Below are positions 53,514-62,772 of a DNA stretch of 64,000 nucleotides, in pieces. The DNA is from Desulfobacteraceae bacterium (GTDB lineage Bacteria; Desulfobacterota; Desulfobacteria; Desulfobacterales; Desulfobacteraceae): positions 248,001 to 312,000 of the forward strand of contig JADGFI010000005.1 of the NCBI GenBank assembly GCA_016743945.1, read 5' to 3'. Each line of letters opens with the position of its first letter. Within the stretch, counting starts at the first letter, position 1. The notes beneath the pieces were generated by a model. The model saw only the letters and a program-made list of their open reading frames with translations, ran no database searches and was not told the origin of the DNA. A program made the position numbers and the translations under genes.

Positions 53514-54488
53514 ATGGATATCATGTATATTTTGTTGATCATTGCCGGTATCATCGGTCTGGTGTTGTTTTATTTTATTTTTTCCTACATTGCCCTCTGG
53601 CTTCAGGCCCTGGTGTCAGGTGCCAGTGTGGGTCTGCTTAATATTATTTTCATGCGGTTTCGAAAAGTGCCTGCCAAATTGATTGTTGAATCCAAGATCA
53701 TGGCTGTCAAGGCCGGAATTGAAATCCCCACGGACAGCCTGGAGTCCCATTTCCTTGCCGGCGGAAATGTTTCCCGGGTGGTCCAGGCTTTGATTGCAGC
53801 GGACAAAGCCAATATTGACCTCGGGTTTAACCGGGCGGTTGCCATTGACCTGGCAGGTCGGGATGTGTTGGAAGCTGTCCAGATGTCGGTGAATCCAAAG
53901 GTGATTGAGACCCCTCTGGTGGCGGCCATGGCAAAGGACGGGATTCAGCTCAAGGCGCTTTCCCGGGTTACGGTTCGGGCCAATATTGATCGCCTGGTGG
54001 GCGGGGCCGGAGAAGAGACCATTCTGGCCCGGGTGGGGGAAGGAATTGTCACCACCATCGGGTCCGCCGTTACCCACAAGGAAGTGCTTGAAAATCCGGA
54101 TATGATATCCAAGACTGTTCTTGCCAAGGGTCTGGATTCCGGAACGGCCTATGAAATTTTATCCATTGATATTGCCGACGTAGATGTGGGCAAGAATATC
54201 GGTGCCGAGCTTGAAACCGATCGGGCCGAGGCAGACAAGAAAATCGCCCAGGCCAAGGCAGAGGAAAAACGGGCCATGGCATTTGCCCAGGAACAGGAAA
54301 TGAGAGCCCGGGTCCAGGAAATGCGGGCCAAGGTTGTGGAGGCAGAAGCCCAGGTGCCCCTTGCCATGGCAGAGGCCTTCAGAAGCGGAAACCTGGGTAT
54401 CATGGATTATTATAAAATGCAGAATATTTCCGCCGACACCAAAATGAGAGACAAGATTGCCACTCCGGAACCGGATCAACAACCATAA
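53514..54488 (+). CDS. floA: Flotillin-like protein FloA (SPFH family)
   Basis: A 324-residue YqfA/FloA-type flotillin. It has an N-terminal membrane helix (residues 3-35), an SPFH domain with [20 protein letters not shown] near residue 146, and an Ala/Glu/Lys-rich coiled coil ([19 protein letters not shown]) in the C-terminal third. A final conserved [17 protein letters not shown] segment follows. It scaffolds membrane microdomains and works with the NfeD proteins. AAGGAG ribosome site. Confidence 0.94.
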   Translation: MDIMYILLIIAGIIGLVLFYFIFSYIALWLQALVSGASVGLLNIIFMRFRKVPAKLIVESKIMAVKAGIEIPTDSLESHFLAGGNVSRVVQALIAADKANIDLGFNRAVAIDLAGRDVLEAVQMSVNPKVIETPLVAAMAKDGIQLKALSRVTVRANIDRLVGGAGEETILARVGEGIVTTIGSAVTHKEVLENPDMISKTVLAKGLDSGTAYEILSIDIADVDVGKNIGAELETDRAEADKKIAQAKAEEKRAMAFAQEQEMRARVQEMRAKVVEAEAQVPLAMAEAFRSGNLGIMDYYKMQNISADTKMRDKIATPEPDQQP

Positions 54489-54505
54489 CCGGGTTAACTA
54501 TCATT

Positions 54506-54537
54506 GGGATCCCTGGCCTTTTTTTGGCAGGGATCCC
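54506..54537. terminator. Perfect 10-base-pair hairpin after floA
   Basis: GGGATCCCTG (54506-54515) pairs perfectly with CAGGGATCCC (54528-54537) around a T-rich loop. No T-run follows, so it is either an imperfect terminator or an mRNA-stabilising element that tunes expression of the next gene. Confidence 0.5.
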
Positions 54538-54552
54538 CTCTAAGGATCTGCC

Positions 54553-55059
54553 ATGGATTTTGATTCAATCATATCATTTTTACTGATTATTTTATTTTTT
54601 ATCATGCCGGCTGTTTTAAAGCGGCTCAAGAAGAAAATACCGACATCAGCCCCGGCGGGGAAGGCCAGAAAATTATCCTTGTTTGAGAAACTGGGCGAAC
54701 AGATCCGGCAATATGCCGAAAATCTTGAGCAGGAGGCTGCAAAGGGAAAGCAGTCCCAAAAAACCCAGGAAACCATCTGGGACCAATTAGCCGGGGAGGA
54801 GGAGTTTCAAGACATCCATGGGGATTTTCATGAAGAGGCGCTTGGGCCTGTGGCTGAAGCACCTGTATTTACCGCAGATCGGGTAATGCCGGCAAAGAAA
54901 AAGGAGCGCCCTGCCCCAAAGTCTGAAAAACAAGTTTTTGTTCAACAACCTTCTTTGACAAGGGGTTTTGGGCCGGCAAAATTTTCATCGGATCAGCTTC
55001 AGCAGGCCGTTATCTGGTCAGAAATCCTTTCAAAGCCCATTGCTCTGCGCAGGGATTAG
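54553..55059 (+). CDS. Unknown single-span membrane protein downstream of floA
   Basis: A 168-residue protein: N-terminal membrane helix (residues 6-22), then basic and acidic linker regions that look disordered. It ends in LQQAVIWSEILSKPIALRRD. That end resembles a short C-terminal motif (AVxxSEIL..P..LR) I remember from otherwise dissimilar anchored proteins in several phyla. Its position suggests a flotillin-linked role; the function is unknown. Confidence 0.65.
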   Translation: MDFDSIISFLLIILFFIMPAVLKRLKKKIPTSAPAGKARKLSLFEKLGEQIRQYAENLEQEAAKGKQSQKTQETIWDQLAGEEEFQDIHGDFHEEALGPVAEAPVFTADRVMPAKKKERPAPKSEKQVFVQQPSLTRGFGPAKFSSDQLQQAVIWSEILSKPIALRRD

Positions 55060-55088
55060 AACGAAATCGATAAAAATGACAATGGACC

Positions 55089-55706
55089 ATGAAACAAACC
55101 ACACTCAAATACTACGAAAAAAATGGGAAAAATATAGCAGAACGGTATGAATCTGCAAATGTATCAGATTTGCACAGGGTTTTAAACGCTTCTTTTAAAT
55201 TGCCGGCCACTCTTCTGGAATTAGGATGCGGCTCAGGACGGGATGCTGCTTTTATGACAAAACAAGGATTTAATGTCACAGCTGTTGACGGCTCGGCCGT
55301 GATGATTGAATCTGCAATGAACTATCACCCTGAATTATCCGGCTGCCTCCATATCCTTCAACTTCCTGAAGGACTATCCGGCAGATTTGGTAAATTTGAC
55401 GGGGTCTTTTCCATTGCCGCGTTGATGCACTTTTCCCGGCCTCATATTGAAACGATCATACAACAAGTTAACTCCCTGCTGGTTTCAAAGGGGAATTTTT
55501 TCTTTTCAGTTCCAATTCAAAGAGATGATATCCGGAACGATGAATTTGATGCAAAAGGACGGCGGTTTACCACAATGACAAAGGCTCAATGGCTATATAT
55601 CTGTGGACAATACGGATTTGAGCCCATCTGGTCCAGCACAACAAAAGACGGACTCGAAAGAAAGGGCATTGCCTGGATGAATTGCCTGACTAAAAAATCA
55701 GAATAA
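55089..55706 (+). CDS. Class I SAM-dependent methyltransferase
   Basis: A 205-residue methyltransferase with ATLLELGCGSGRDAAFM (motif I near residue 36), VTAVDGSAVMIESAM and the FDGVFSIAALMHF post-I region. It resembles Methyltransf_25/TehB-like small-molecule enzymes. It starts 29 bases after the preceding gene. The substrate is unknown. Confidence 0.8.
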   Translation: MKQTTLKYYEKNGKNIAERYESANVSDLHRVLNASFKLPATLLELGCGSGRDAAFMTKQGFNVTAVDGSAVMIESAMNYHPELSGCLHILQLPEGLSGRFGKFDGVFSIAALMHFSRPHIETIIQQVNSLLVSKGNFFFSVPIQRDDIRNDEFDAKGRRFTTMTKAQWLYICGQYGFEPIWSSTTKDGLERKGIAWMNCLTKKSE

Positions 55707-55841
55707 ATATATGAAATTTTTCCCGTGAGCGTATCCCGGATTTGATAAAGACCTTCTCCAAAACAGAACCTGGTTTTTTATCGGGCATAATGATAGAATA
55801 TTTGGGAATTTATAATTTAATATTTTATAAAGGAAAGATGA

Positions 55842-56477
55842 ATGATGTGTTTAAATAAAAGAAGGGTGTGGGGGGGGATGATACTGGGTGTTTTGATCCT
55901 GGCGATGACGGGGTGTGCCTCAACCAAATTGGTTCAATCCTGGGAGGAACCGGCCTTTAATGACAAACCCCTGGAAAAGATTCTGGTTCTCGGCGTTTTT
56001 AAGAATGACCTGAATCGTCGGCTATACGAGGATGCTGTTGTAAAGGCACTTGAAAAGGAAAATCGGGTGGGCATCACCGGTTATTCCCTCATGCCCAATA
56101 CTTCGGACTATGATGAAAAAGAAGAGATCGTGGCTGCCGTGGGTAAAGCCGGTGCCGATGCGGTCATGCTTGCCACCCTGGTGGGGGTTAAAAAAGAGGA
56201 AAAGTATATGCCGCCAACGGTTACATATCAACCCTCCATGGGTTTTAGTCATGGTATGTATAACTATTATGCCGTTTCCTATGACAGGGTGGTTGACCCC
56301 GGATATACGGTTACCAATACCATTGTCAAGCTTGAAATTACCGTTTTCTCCGTTAAAACAGAAAAAATGATCTGGGCAGGGGCCACCCGGAGTTTTAATC
56401 CGAAATCCGAAGAAAAACTGGTGAAAGAGACGGCGGAACTCATTACCAAAGATATGAAAAAGGTCGGGCTTCTCTAA
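55842..56477 (+). CDS. Lipoprotein, DUF4136-like
   Basis: A 211-residue lipoprotein with lipobox LAMTGC at about residue 25. The soluble domain reads KILVLGVFKNDLNRRLYEDAV...GADAVMLATLVGV...WAGATRSFNP, a pattern of alternating strands and helices with a final 'WxGxA' strand as in DUF4136/DUF799-like envelope lipoproteins. A G8 run (55870-55877) lies in the signal-peptide codons. It may be the first gene of the envelope locus that runs to the window end; 135 bases separate it from the methyltransferase. Confidence 0.7.
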   Translation: MMCLNKRRVWGGMILGVLILAMTGCASTKLVQSWEEPAFNDKPLEKILVLGVFKNDLNRRLYEDAVVKALEKENRVGITGYSLMPNTSDYDEKEEIVAAVGKAGADAVMLATLVGVKKEEKYMPPTVTYQPSMGFSHGMYNYYAVSYDRVVDPGYTVTNTIVKLEITVFSVKTEKMIWAGATRSFNPKSEEKLVKETAELITKDMKKVGLL

Positions 56478-56514
56478 GTCTTTTTTTTATCGTTTATGAA
56501 AAAGGAGGCTGCTT

Positions 56515-57159
56515 TTGAAAAAATTTAACCTCTTTGTTTTCATGGCCATCTGCGGCTTGGTCTGGCAATGGTCAGTTTTGATTCCCATGGTCCGTGCAGA
56601 GGACTATATTGGGGATGATATCGATTGTACGGTAAGCGTTCACTATGTGGACGATCCTAATTTGACCCATGAAGAGCGTCTTCGTCTTATGGACAAAGCT
56701 TTTTTGGAGTCACTCAATAGATTTGAATTGTGCCGGTCTGCAAAGGAGGCGGCAGCCTCTTCGGGTGGGACTGTCAGCAACGGCCATGGGGCAGCGGCAG
56801 ATTCTGGAGATTCCCCACAAGATTCGAGTGGCCAGACAGGCGGTACCTCGGCCGGTGAGTCTGCTGCAAGTTCAGCAATGTCGGGGACGCAAGTGCCTGA
56901 AAACACTTCTTCTGCAGATGGGATTGAGGTGGTGACCCAGGGCGGCTTGCAGGATTCATTGAATCAAAAAGAGGCTGTCGGCAGTACTGGAAACAGGAAT
57001 TACTCGAACGGGAAACTTCCGGAGGATATTCCGGCAGCTCAAAATGATGATGCCCTTGCCGCACAGATACGGTATGCGGCTGAAAACGAAACAGATCCTG
57101 TCAAACGTGAGCAATTGTGGAACGAGTACAGAAAATACAAAGGCCTGCCCGTCCAATAA
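56515..57159 (+). CDS. Unknown exported protein with low-complexity linker, TTG start
   Basis: A 214-residue protein started by TTG six bases after a perfect AAGGAGG. Signal peptide residues 1-28 (ending VRA). A short N-terminal segment (DCTVSVHYVDDPN...FELC) carries two Cys that could form a disulphide. Residues about 75-150 are Ser/Gly/Ala low complexity. A charged C-terminal helix ends REQLWNEYRKYKGLPVQ. I do not recognise it. It is 16 bases upstream of the next lipoprotein gene. Confidence 0.7.
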   Translation: MKKFNLFVFMAICGLVWQWSVLIPMVRAEDYIGDDIDCTVSVHYVDDPNLTHEERLRLMDKAFLESLNRFELCRSAKEAAASSGGTVSNGHGAAADSGDSPQDSSGQTGGTSAGESAASSAMSGTQVPENTSSADGIEVVTQGGLQDSLNQKEAVGSTGNRNYSNGKLPEDIPAAQNDDALAAQIRYAAENETDPVKREQLWNEYRKYKGLPVQ

Positions 57160-57175
57160 CGACAAGAGAGGCACC

Positions 57176-58399
57176 ATGATGTTTAAAAAAACGATCACTG
57201 TCTTTATTATTTTTACCTTTTTTCTTTCAGGGTGCGTAACCCACACTCGAACCACATCAACGGTGGGGCCTCTTCCATCTTCGGCTTATTCAAAAGGGCT
57301 AAAAAACCAGCCCGTAATACCCGCTCCCCTGCTGGAAGTGGTAATTCCTGTTTTTGATCCGGGTTTGCCTGAATCCGAGGAGGATGTGAAGGAGATCTGG
57401 CCGGAACTGCGCAGGGCAGAGGCCAACCGTTTTGCCCTTAAGATGAAGGAAGCACTGGAAGAAACTGGAAAATTTGGTGCGGTGCGGGTAACGCCTGATG
57501 GAACTGCCACGGGCGATTTGTATATTCTTGGCCGAATTGAGGCATCAAATGGGCTAGAGGTTGCCATGGAAATAGAGGTGGTGGATATAAGCGGTAAAAG
57601 ATGGCTGGAAAAATCCTTTGAACATGAAATATCCCAGGAATTTCACAGGGATCAAAGAAATAAAGGCATGGATCCCTACGATCCGTTGTTTGAAACAGCT
57701 GCTGCAAAAATTATTGAAGCGCTTAGTGATCGCTCTTTGCAGGAGTTGGAAGACCTGCAATATATTGCAGATCTCAGGTTTGGCACCAATTTTTCTGAAG
57801 AGACTTTTATGCAGTACATGGAGATCAAGGGCGAAAAATTTTCCCTGGTGAGCAAACCCAGTGACAATGACCCAATGCTTGATCGTGTAAAGGCGATTCG
57901 AGTGAGAGATCAGCTTTTTATTGACAGCCTCCAGGATAATTATGCCTCTTTTTCCGACCAGATGAATGAAAGTTATCTGATGTGGCAGGAGCAGAGCCTT
58001 TTTGAGACCCAGGCTGCCCGGGCAGCAAAGAGAAAAGGAGTGGGTCAGGCCCTGGGGGGGGTGCTTCTAATAGGCCTGGCGGTTCTAGCGGGGGTGTCGG
58101 GATCAAATTCCAATAGCACCGGTGCCAGTGCAGCCGGTGCTACGGGAGCGATTCTTGGCGGCCTGGCGGGTGCTTCTTTACTTTCAAAGAGTTTTAAGAC
58201 CAGCGAAGAGGCAAAGGTGCACCGGGAAGCCCTCAATGAACTGGGTCAATCCATAAATATGGAATTGTCTCCCCGGGTCATTGCCTTTGAAAAACAAAGT
58301 GTTGAACTGACCGGTGATGCAAAACAACAATTTGCCCAGTGGCGTGAATTTTTGCAAAAAATCTATGCTGAAGAACGGACACCCGATGTGCAGCTATAA
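57176..58399 (+). CDS. Large unknown lipoprotein
   Basis: A lipoprotein of about 407 residues with lipobox FLSGC near residue 18. The N-terminal half (residues 40-215) contains LLEVVIPVFDPGLP and a FGAVRVTPDGTATGDLYILG stretch as in proteins that assemble or sense envelope components. The C-terminal third has a Gly/Ala-rich hydrophobic segment (about 285-345) that could insert in a membrane. The open frame reaches further upstream, but the ATG at 57176 starts the lipoprotein signal. Family unknown. A G8 run lies at 58054-58061. Confidence 0.72.
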   Translation: MMFKKTITVFIIFTFFLSGCVTHTRTTSTVGPLPSSAYSKGLKNQPVIPAPLLEVVIPVFDPGLPESEEDVKEIWPELRRAEANRFALKMKEALEETGKFGAVRVTPDGTATGDLYILGRIEASNGLEVAMEIEVVDISGKRWLEKSFEHEISQEFHRDQRNKGMDPYDPLFETAAAKIIEALSDRSLQELEDLQYIADLRFGTNFSEETFMQYMEIKGEKFSLVSKPSDNDPMLDRVKAIRVRDQLFIDSLQDNYASFSDQMNESYLMWQEQSLFETQAARAAKRKGVGQALGGVLLIGLAVLAGVSGSNSNSTGASAAGATGAILGGLAGASLLSKSFKTSEEAKVHREALNELGQSINMELSPRVIAFEKQSVELTGDAKQQFAQWREFLQKIYAEERTPDVQL

Positions 58400-58411
58400 C
58401 CCTGAGAGATA

Positions 58412-59848
58412 TTGTGCTTAAAAAATATTGTGATTGAAGATAAATTGAAACAAGCGCGTCTGCGCACTGCCAAAGGCAGACTGCAATTAGGGATCGGTTT
58501 ACTTGTCACCCTTTGCCTCTGCGGTTTATTGGTGGCGGGTCTTTCCTTTTTTGATTTTTACCCGAAGAACTTGCCGGCACCTGCCCCCCCCCAACAGAGG
58601 CCGATGGAAAATGACAAAGAAAAAATTCGCAAAAAATTCATGGAGATACTCAAGGAATATGAAAACGAGCTGGAACCCCGCCTGGAGGCGTCCAACGTCC
58701 AAGGCTGGAATTCTGCGGGTCTCTTTGAAATAAATGAGCTTAAAAAAAAAGTGATGTCAACCTTTACCAATGGCGAGTATGGGATGGCCATGGAAAATCT
58801 TTTGCACCTCAAAAATTTAACCCTGGAGACGATTATACAGGCAGATCAAATTTTTGAAGAAAATATGGAGAAAGCAGCTTCTCTGCTGGCAGAAGAGCGC
58901 TATGACGGGGCAAGTCGTCATATTAAAAAGGCCTTGTCAGTCCATAGCCAATCGCCTGGGGCATTGAAGCTTGCCCGGGAAATTGAAAAACTTCCTCATA
59001 CCCTTGTGCTCTTAAATGGTGCAAGGGCTGCCCGGGCCGAAAAGAATTTTCAAAAGGAATATGATTTTTTACGCCAGGTTTTAGATGTTGCACCGGAGCG
59101 TCAGGAGGTTAAGGAGAGACTGGAGGTGCTGGCCGGGCTTATTAAAGCCCGAAACTTTGACCTCCATATTTCTTTGGGCTTTGCCGGTATTGACGATCGA
59201 CAGGCAAAAAAGGCCAGAACCCATTACCAAGAGGCCAGAAAAATTGATCCCCGACGGCCGGAGCTTTCAATTCTCATGGGTCAATTGTTGGATCTGGAAA
59301 AATCGTTTCGGGTCGATCAGGCTGTAAGAAAGGCGGAACTTGCAATCCGGCAAGATGACTGGCAGAAGGCCAGAATGTATTTTGCCAGGGCCGCAGAGGA
59401 TGGGCCGGAAAATAAAACAGTGGCAGAAGGGTTGAGGCGGGCCGACCATTTTCTGGAACTTCAGGCAAGCCTGGGCCAGTATTTAAAAAAACCCTACCGT
59501 TTATCCCATGCAAATGTTCGCAAAGAAGCAGAAAATACCTTGGTTCAGGCTGAAAAAGTGTCTAAATACAGTTTGAAAATAACGAAACAGGCCCGCCAAT
59601 TGAGTGGGCTGATGACCCGGATCAACCGATTTATTCCGGTCACCATCATTTCCGATAACAAAACCAATGTATTGGTTCGCAGTGTTGGGAAGGTGGGGGT
59701 TGTTTCTCAAAAAAACATACAGCTTAAACCCGGCCATTATACCTTTGAAGGGGCACGAAAGGGGTTTAAATCAAAATTGGTCCAGGCCTTTATTCCCTAT
59801 GATCAGGACAGCTTTCGTGTGAGGGTAATCTGTGATGAACCCATTTAA
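58412..59848 (+). CDS. Membrane-anchored helical-repeat protein, TTG start
   Basis: A 478-residue protein: membrane helix at residues 25-48, Pro-rich stretch, a long helical region with TPR-like repeats (ERYDGASRHIKKALSVHSQS, ARTHYQEARKIDPRRPELSI), and a C-terminal beta domain (VTIISDNKTNVLVRSVGKVG) ending like PEGA-type segments. The start is a TTG with a poor ribosome site. A C9 run (58584-58592) lies at the Pro-rich part. It overlaps the PEGA-FGE gene and is presumably its partner on the periplasmic face. Confidence 0.7.
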   Translation: MCLKNIVIEDKLKQARLRTAKGRLQLGIGLLVTLCLCGLLVAGLSFFDFYPKNLPAPAPPQQRPMENDKEKIRKKFMEILKEYENELEPRLEASNVQGWNSAGLFEINELKKKVMSTFTNGEYGMAMENLLHLKNLTLETIIQADQIFEENMEKAASLLAEERYDGASRHIKKALSVHSQSPGALKLAREIEKLPHTLVLLNGARAARAEKNFQKEYDFLRQVLDVAPERQEVKERLEVLAGLIKARNFDLHISLGFAGIDDRQAKKARTHYQEARKIDPRRPELSILMGQLLDLEKSFRVDQAVRKAELAIRQDDWQKARMYFARAAEDGPENKTVAEGLRRADHFLELQASLGQYLKKPYRLSHANVRKEAENTLVQAEKVSKYSLKITKQARQLSGLMTRINRFIPVTIISDNKTNVLVRSVGKVGVVSQKNIQLKPGHYTFEGARKGFKSKLVQAFIPYDQDSFRVRVICDEPI

Positions 59849-61853
59849 TAAAAAGTTAGCCCAGGCAAAGAACCGGCAAAAAAGAGTCTACCTTATTGCT
59901 GGAGGGACACTTCTGGCAGTTCTCCTGCTGATGACGGTGCTGTTTGTTGTCTTGCGCGGAACCCGTATTGAGATTAACCCCAGAGATGCAAAGGAAGATG
60001 CCGTTTACAAGGTCGACCAGGGGATAGGCTTTTTCCTGGGAGACACGATCTATTCTTTTGCCGGGAATTTGGTTGTTTCGGTTTTTTCACCCGGTTTTAA
60101 GGCGGCAAGGGTCTTGATTGATTCTGCAGATCTGGGCAAGGTTTTCCCCCTGGCGCTATCTGAATTACCCGGGCATCTGGTGGTTAAGGTTTCAGGAGAT
60201 GATATCCTTGCGGCCGAGACATCATGGCGAATCAACAATCGGGTTATGGGTCCCTCAGATACCCTTGATATAGAACTTGATGCAGGCCGTTACACCTTAA
60301 TTATCGACAATCCTTTTTTCCGGTTAAAACAAGTGGCCCTTGAGATTGCACGGGGGGAACAAACAGCGTTGCAAGAGTTGCTGCCGGCTGTCAACGGTTT
60401 GTTGAGTATTGATTCCACCCCTATGGGGGCCGCGGTGTTTCTTGACAATGAAAAGGCCGGGCAAACCCCCTTACAACTGGAAAGAAACGGGGGCCACCAT
60501 GAGGTGCGCCTTGTATTGACAAATTATGCTGAAACCCTTGAGCAGCTGTCAATTACCCGGGGCAGTCCAAGGGTGAGCCGCAACTATCAACTGGCGTTTA
60601 AAAAAGGGAGGGTACGGCTTAACCTTGTGCCCAAAGGAGGGACTCTTCTGGTGAATGGGGTTCAAAGATCAGCCCCCCTTGTCCTTGACGCAACCTTGAA
60701 ACATCGTCTGACCTATATGAAGCCGGGGTTTTATCCGGAAACCCGGACGATACGGCTGGCCGCCGGCCAGGAAAAGCAAATTTTTTTCCAACTCAAACCT
60801 GAAATGGGAAGGGTTGAGATCATTTCCCACCCCCAGGCAACCGTCTTGATTGACAACAAAGACTTTGGGACAAGCCCGATTCGCACAGATCTTTTAGCTG
60901 TGCCCCATGAAATCACCATTAAAAAACCCGGGTATCGTTCTGTTGTTAGAAGGGTTAAGCCCAAAGGGGGCAGGGTTCAAAAAGTGTCGGTCTCTCTTCT
61001 TACAGAATACCAGGCAAGGTTAAGGCAAGCGCCCCGGGAATTTACAAATAGTGCGGGTATCAAATTCAAATTGTTTGTTGTTTCAGACGTCCTTACCATG
61101 GGAGCACCCCGATCGCAAAAAGGCCAGAGAGCCAATGAATTTGAGAAAAAAATCCGTTTGACAAAGCCTTTTTACGCCAGTATTTTTGAAATAACCAACC
61201 GCCAGTTTGCAGCATTTGATTCGAAAAAAGCTATTGGCCCTGCCAATATCCCGGTCACTTCGGTCAGCTGGCAGGCGGCGGCAGTTTTCTGTAACTGGCT
61301 GAGTGAAAAGGAAAAAATTTCTCCCTTCTACAGAACAAAAAAGGGGAAGGTGACAGGGTTTGATCATACTGCCGAAGGCTATCGACTGCTCAGTGAGGGT
61401 GAATGGGAATGGCTGGCCCGCAAGTCCGGGAAGACAGAACAGACCCTTTTTACCTGGGGAGATGCCAGGGTCATCCCGCCTAAAACTGCCAATGTGGCAG
61501 ACGAAAGCGCTAGAGGGCAGGTGAAATTTTTTGTTCCCAATTACAAGGACGGGTATTCCGGTGCTGCCCCTGTGGGCAGTTTTGCTAAAGAACCCTCCGG
61601 TCTTTTTGATATGGCAGGCAATGTCAGTGAATGGGTTCACGATGTTTATTTCATCCTGCCGCCCAAGGGGAAGAAAATAGCGGACAACCCTTTGGGAGAA
61701 CAGCGCGGCGTTGCCCATGTGGTGAAGGGAGCCAATTGGCGTTCGGGTACGATTACCACTTTGCGGCCGGCATTTAAGGAAGGGCTGACGGCCGGCCGTG
61801 ATGATCTGGGTTTTCGAATCGGACGTTATTTATATGGAGGAAAAAATGAATAA
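59835..61853 (+). CDS. PEGA-repeat protein with C-terminal FGE-sulfatase (SUMF1-like) domain
   Basis: A protein of about 672 residues. It has an N-terminal membrane helix (residues 15-40) and a beta-rich region with at least three PEGA-type repeats (SIDSTPMGAAVFLDNEKAGQ, LNLVPKGGTLLVNGVQ, IISHPQATVLIDNKDFG). A C-terminal formylglycine-generating-enzyme fold follows: FYASIFEITNRQFAAF, TSVSWQAAAVFCNWLSE, YRLLSEGEWEWLAR, FDMAGNVSEWVHD and VVKGANWRSG. In such proteins the FGE fold is often a non-catalytic binding module; the catalytic Cys pair of true FGE is not evident. It lies between helical-repeat and TolQ-like genes. GTG at 59832 is an alternative start. Confidence 0.83.
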   Translation: MNPFNKKLAQAKNRQKRVYLIAGGTLLAVLLLMTVLFVVLRGTRIEINPRDAKEDAVYKVDQGIGFFLGDTIYSFAGNLVVSVFSPGFKAARVLIDSADLGKVFPLALSELPGHLVVKVSGDDILAAETSWRINNRVMGPSDTLDIELDAGRYTLIIDNPFFRLKQVALEIARGEQTALQELLPAVNGLLSIDSTPMGAAVFLDNEKAGQTPLQLERNGGHHEVRLVLTNYAETLEQLSITRGSPRVSRNYQLAFKKGRVRLNLVPKGGTLLVNGVQRSAPLVLDATLKHRLTYMKPGFYPETRTIRLAAGQEKQIFFQLKPEMGRVEIISHPQATVLIDNKDFGTSPIRTDLLAVPHEITIKKPGYRSVVRRVKPKGGRVQKVSVSLLTEYQARLRQAPREFTNSAGIKFKLFVVSDVLTMGAPRSQKGQRANEFEKKIRLTKPFYASIFEITNRQFAAFDSKKAIGPANIPVTSVSWQAAAVFCNWLSEKEKISPFYRTKKGKVTGFDHTAEGYRLLSEGEWEWLARKSGKTEQTLFTWGDARVIPPKTANVADESARGQVKFFVPNYKDGYSGAAPVGSFAKEPSGLFDMAGNVSEWVHDVYFILPPKGKKIADNPLGEQRGVAHVVKGANWRSGTITTLRPAFKEGLTAGRDDLGFRIGRYLYGGKNE

Positions 61854-61992
61854 ATTGAGCAGTATGATCCACACGAGACCTTTGGTGTTCCTTTTGGTAC
61901 TGGTTGTTTTTTTTGTCACCGTTGCAACCGTTTATGGGGTGCTGCCGACAATCAGCCTGAATTCTCCAACCTCTTTTCCCGTGGATATTTGA
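61846..61992 (+). CDS. 48-residue single-span membrane protein
   Basis: A short gene with a textbook GGAGG (61836-61840) before the ATG, overlapping the FGE gene by 8 bases and ending 1 base before the TolQ-like gene's ATG. The product is a basic 11-residue start, one strongly hydrophobic helix (LVFLLVLVVFFVTVATVYGV), and a 16-residue polar tail. The tight spacing on both sides supports it as a real, possibly channel-associated subunit. Confidence 0.65.
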   Translation: MNKLSSMIHTRPLVFLLVLVVFFVTVATVYGVLPTISLNSPTSFPVDI

Positions 61993-61993
61993 G

Positions 61994-62761
61994 ATGTCGG
62001 AAATAGTGAAAAATTTTATTGCCCTGATCATTTCCATTGTCCTGGTCCATCTTGTTTACATTGGCTATGTTCGGCCGCAAGCGGATATTTTGCTGGAGGC
62101 GGCAAGGCTTTCTGGCCTATCCGCCCCCCGGAACCTGGTGATTGTCCTCAAGGATTATGAACAGGAAATCTGTTTTATTCTGATGCTCTGGGGAAGTTTT
62201 CTTATTTTGAGCAAGTGCGTGATGATATTGCGAAATAATTATCTTTTTACCGTTGATTTGATTGAAGAAACAATTGAAAAAACAGGGGACCAAAAGATTG
62301 TGCCCGAAGAGATTATTGCCAAACTTGACACAGCGCTTTCAGCGGACCGCAATCTGGCACCCCTTGTTCAGACCCTGCGGGCAGCGCTGTGGCGGTATGC
62401 CGGAACAGGGAATGTACAAAACCTTTCCGACGCCGTTGAAAGCCGTGTTGAAGCCCTTGCCCTTCGCCAGGATGCAGAAAATTCAATGATCCGCTATCTT
62501 ATATGGGCAATTCCTTCCATCGGTTTCATTGGGACTGTTCGGGGAATCGGTGGAGCCCTTTCCCTTGCAGATAAAGCCCTTGCCGGAGATATTGCCGGCA
62601 TGACCAACAGCCTGGGTGTCGCCTTTAACTCAACACTTGTGGCCCTGTTGATCAGTCTCTTTTTGATGTTTATTTTTCATCAGCTCCAGCGTCTTCAGGA
62701 TGGTCAGCTCGTGGATATTCAGGCCTATTGTGATCAATACCTCATTGCCCGGATCAAATAA
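61994..62761 (+). CDS. MotA/TolQ/ExbB-family proton channel subunit
   Basis: A 255-residue protein with an N-terminal helix (residues 8-28), a second at about 55-75, and the conserved pair IPSIGFIGTVRGIGGALSLA (near residue 170) and NSLGVAFNSTLVALLISLFL (near residue 200), the TolQ/ExbB signature. It should form a proton channel. The partner is presumably one or both of the following proteins, which have an ExbD-like N-terminal helix. No TonB, TolA or Pal gene is nearby, so the motor drives something else. Confidence 0.87.
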   Translation: MSEIVKNFIALIISIVLVHLVYIGYVRPQADILLEAARLSGLSAPRNLVIVLKDYEQEICFILMLWGSFLILSKCVMILRNNYLFTVDLIEETIEKTGDQKIVPEEIIAKLDTALSADRNLAPLVQTLRAALWRYAGTGNVQNLSDAVESRVEALALRQDAENSMIRYLIWAIPSIGFIGTVRGIGGALSLADKALAGDIAGMTNSLGVAFNSTLVALLISLFLMFIFHQLQRLQDGQLVDIQAYCDQYLIARIK

Positions 62762-62772
62762 TTGGTGACGGT

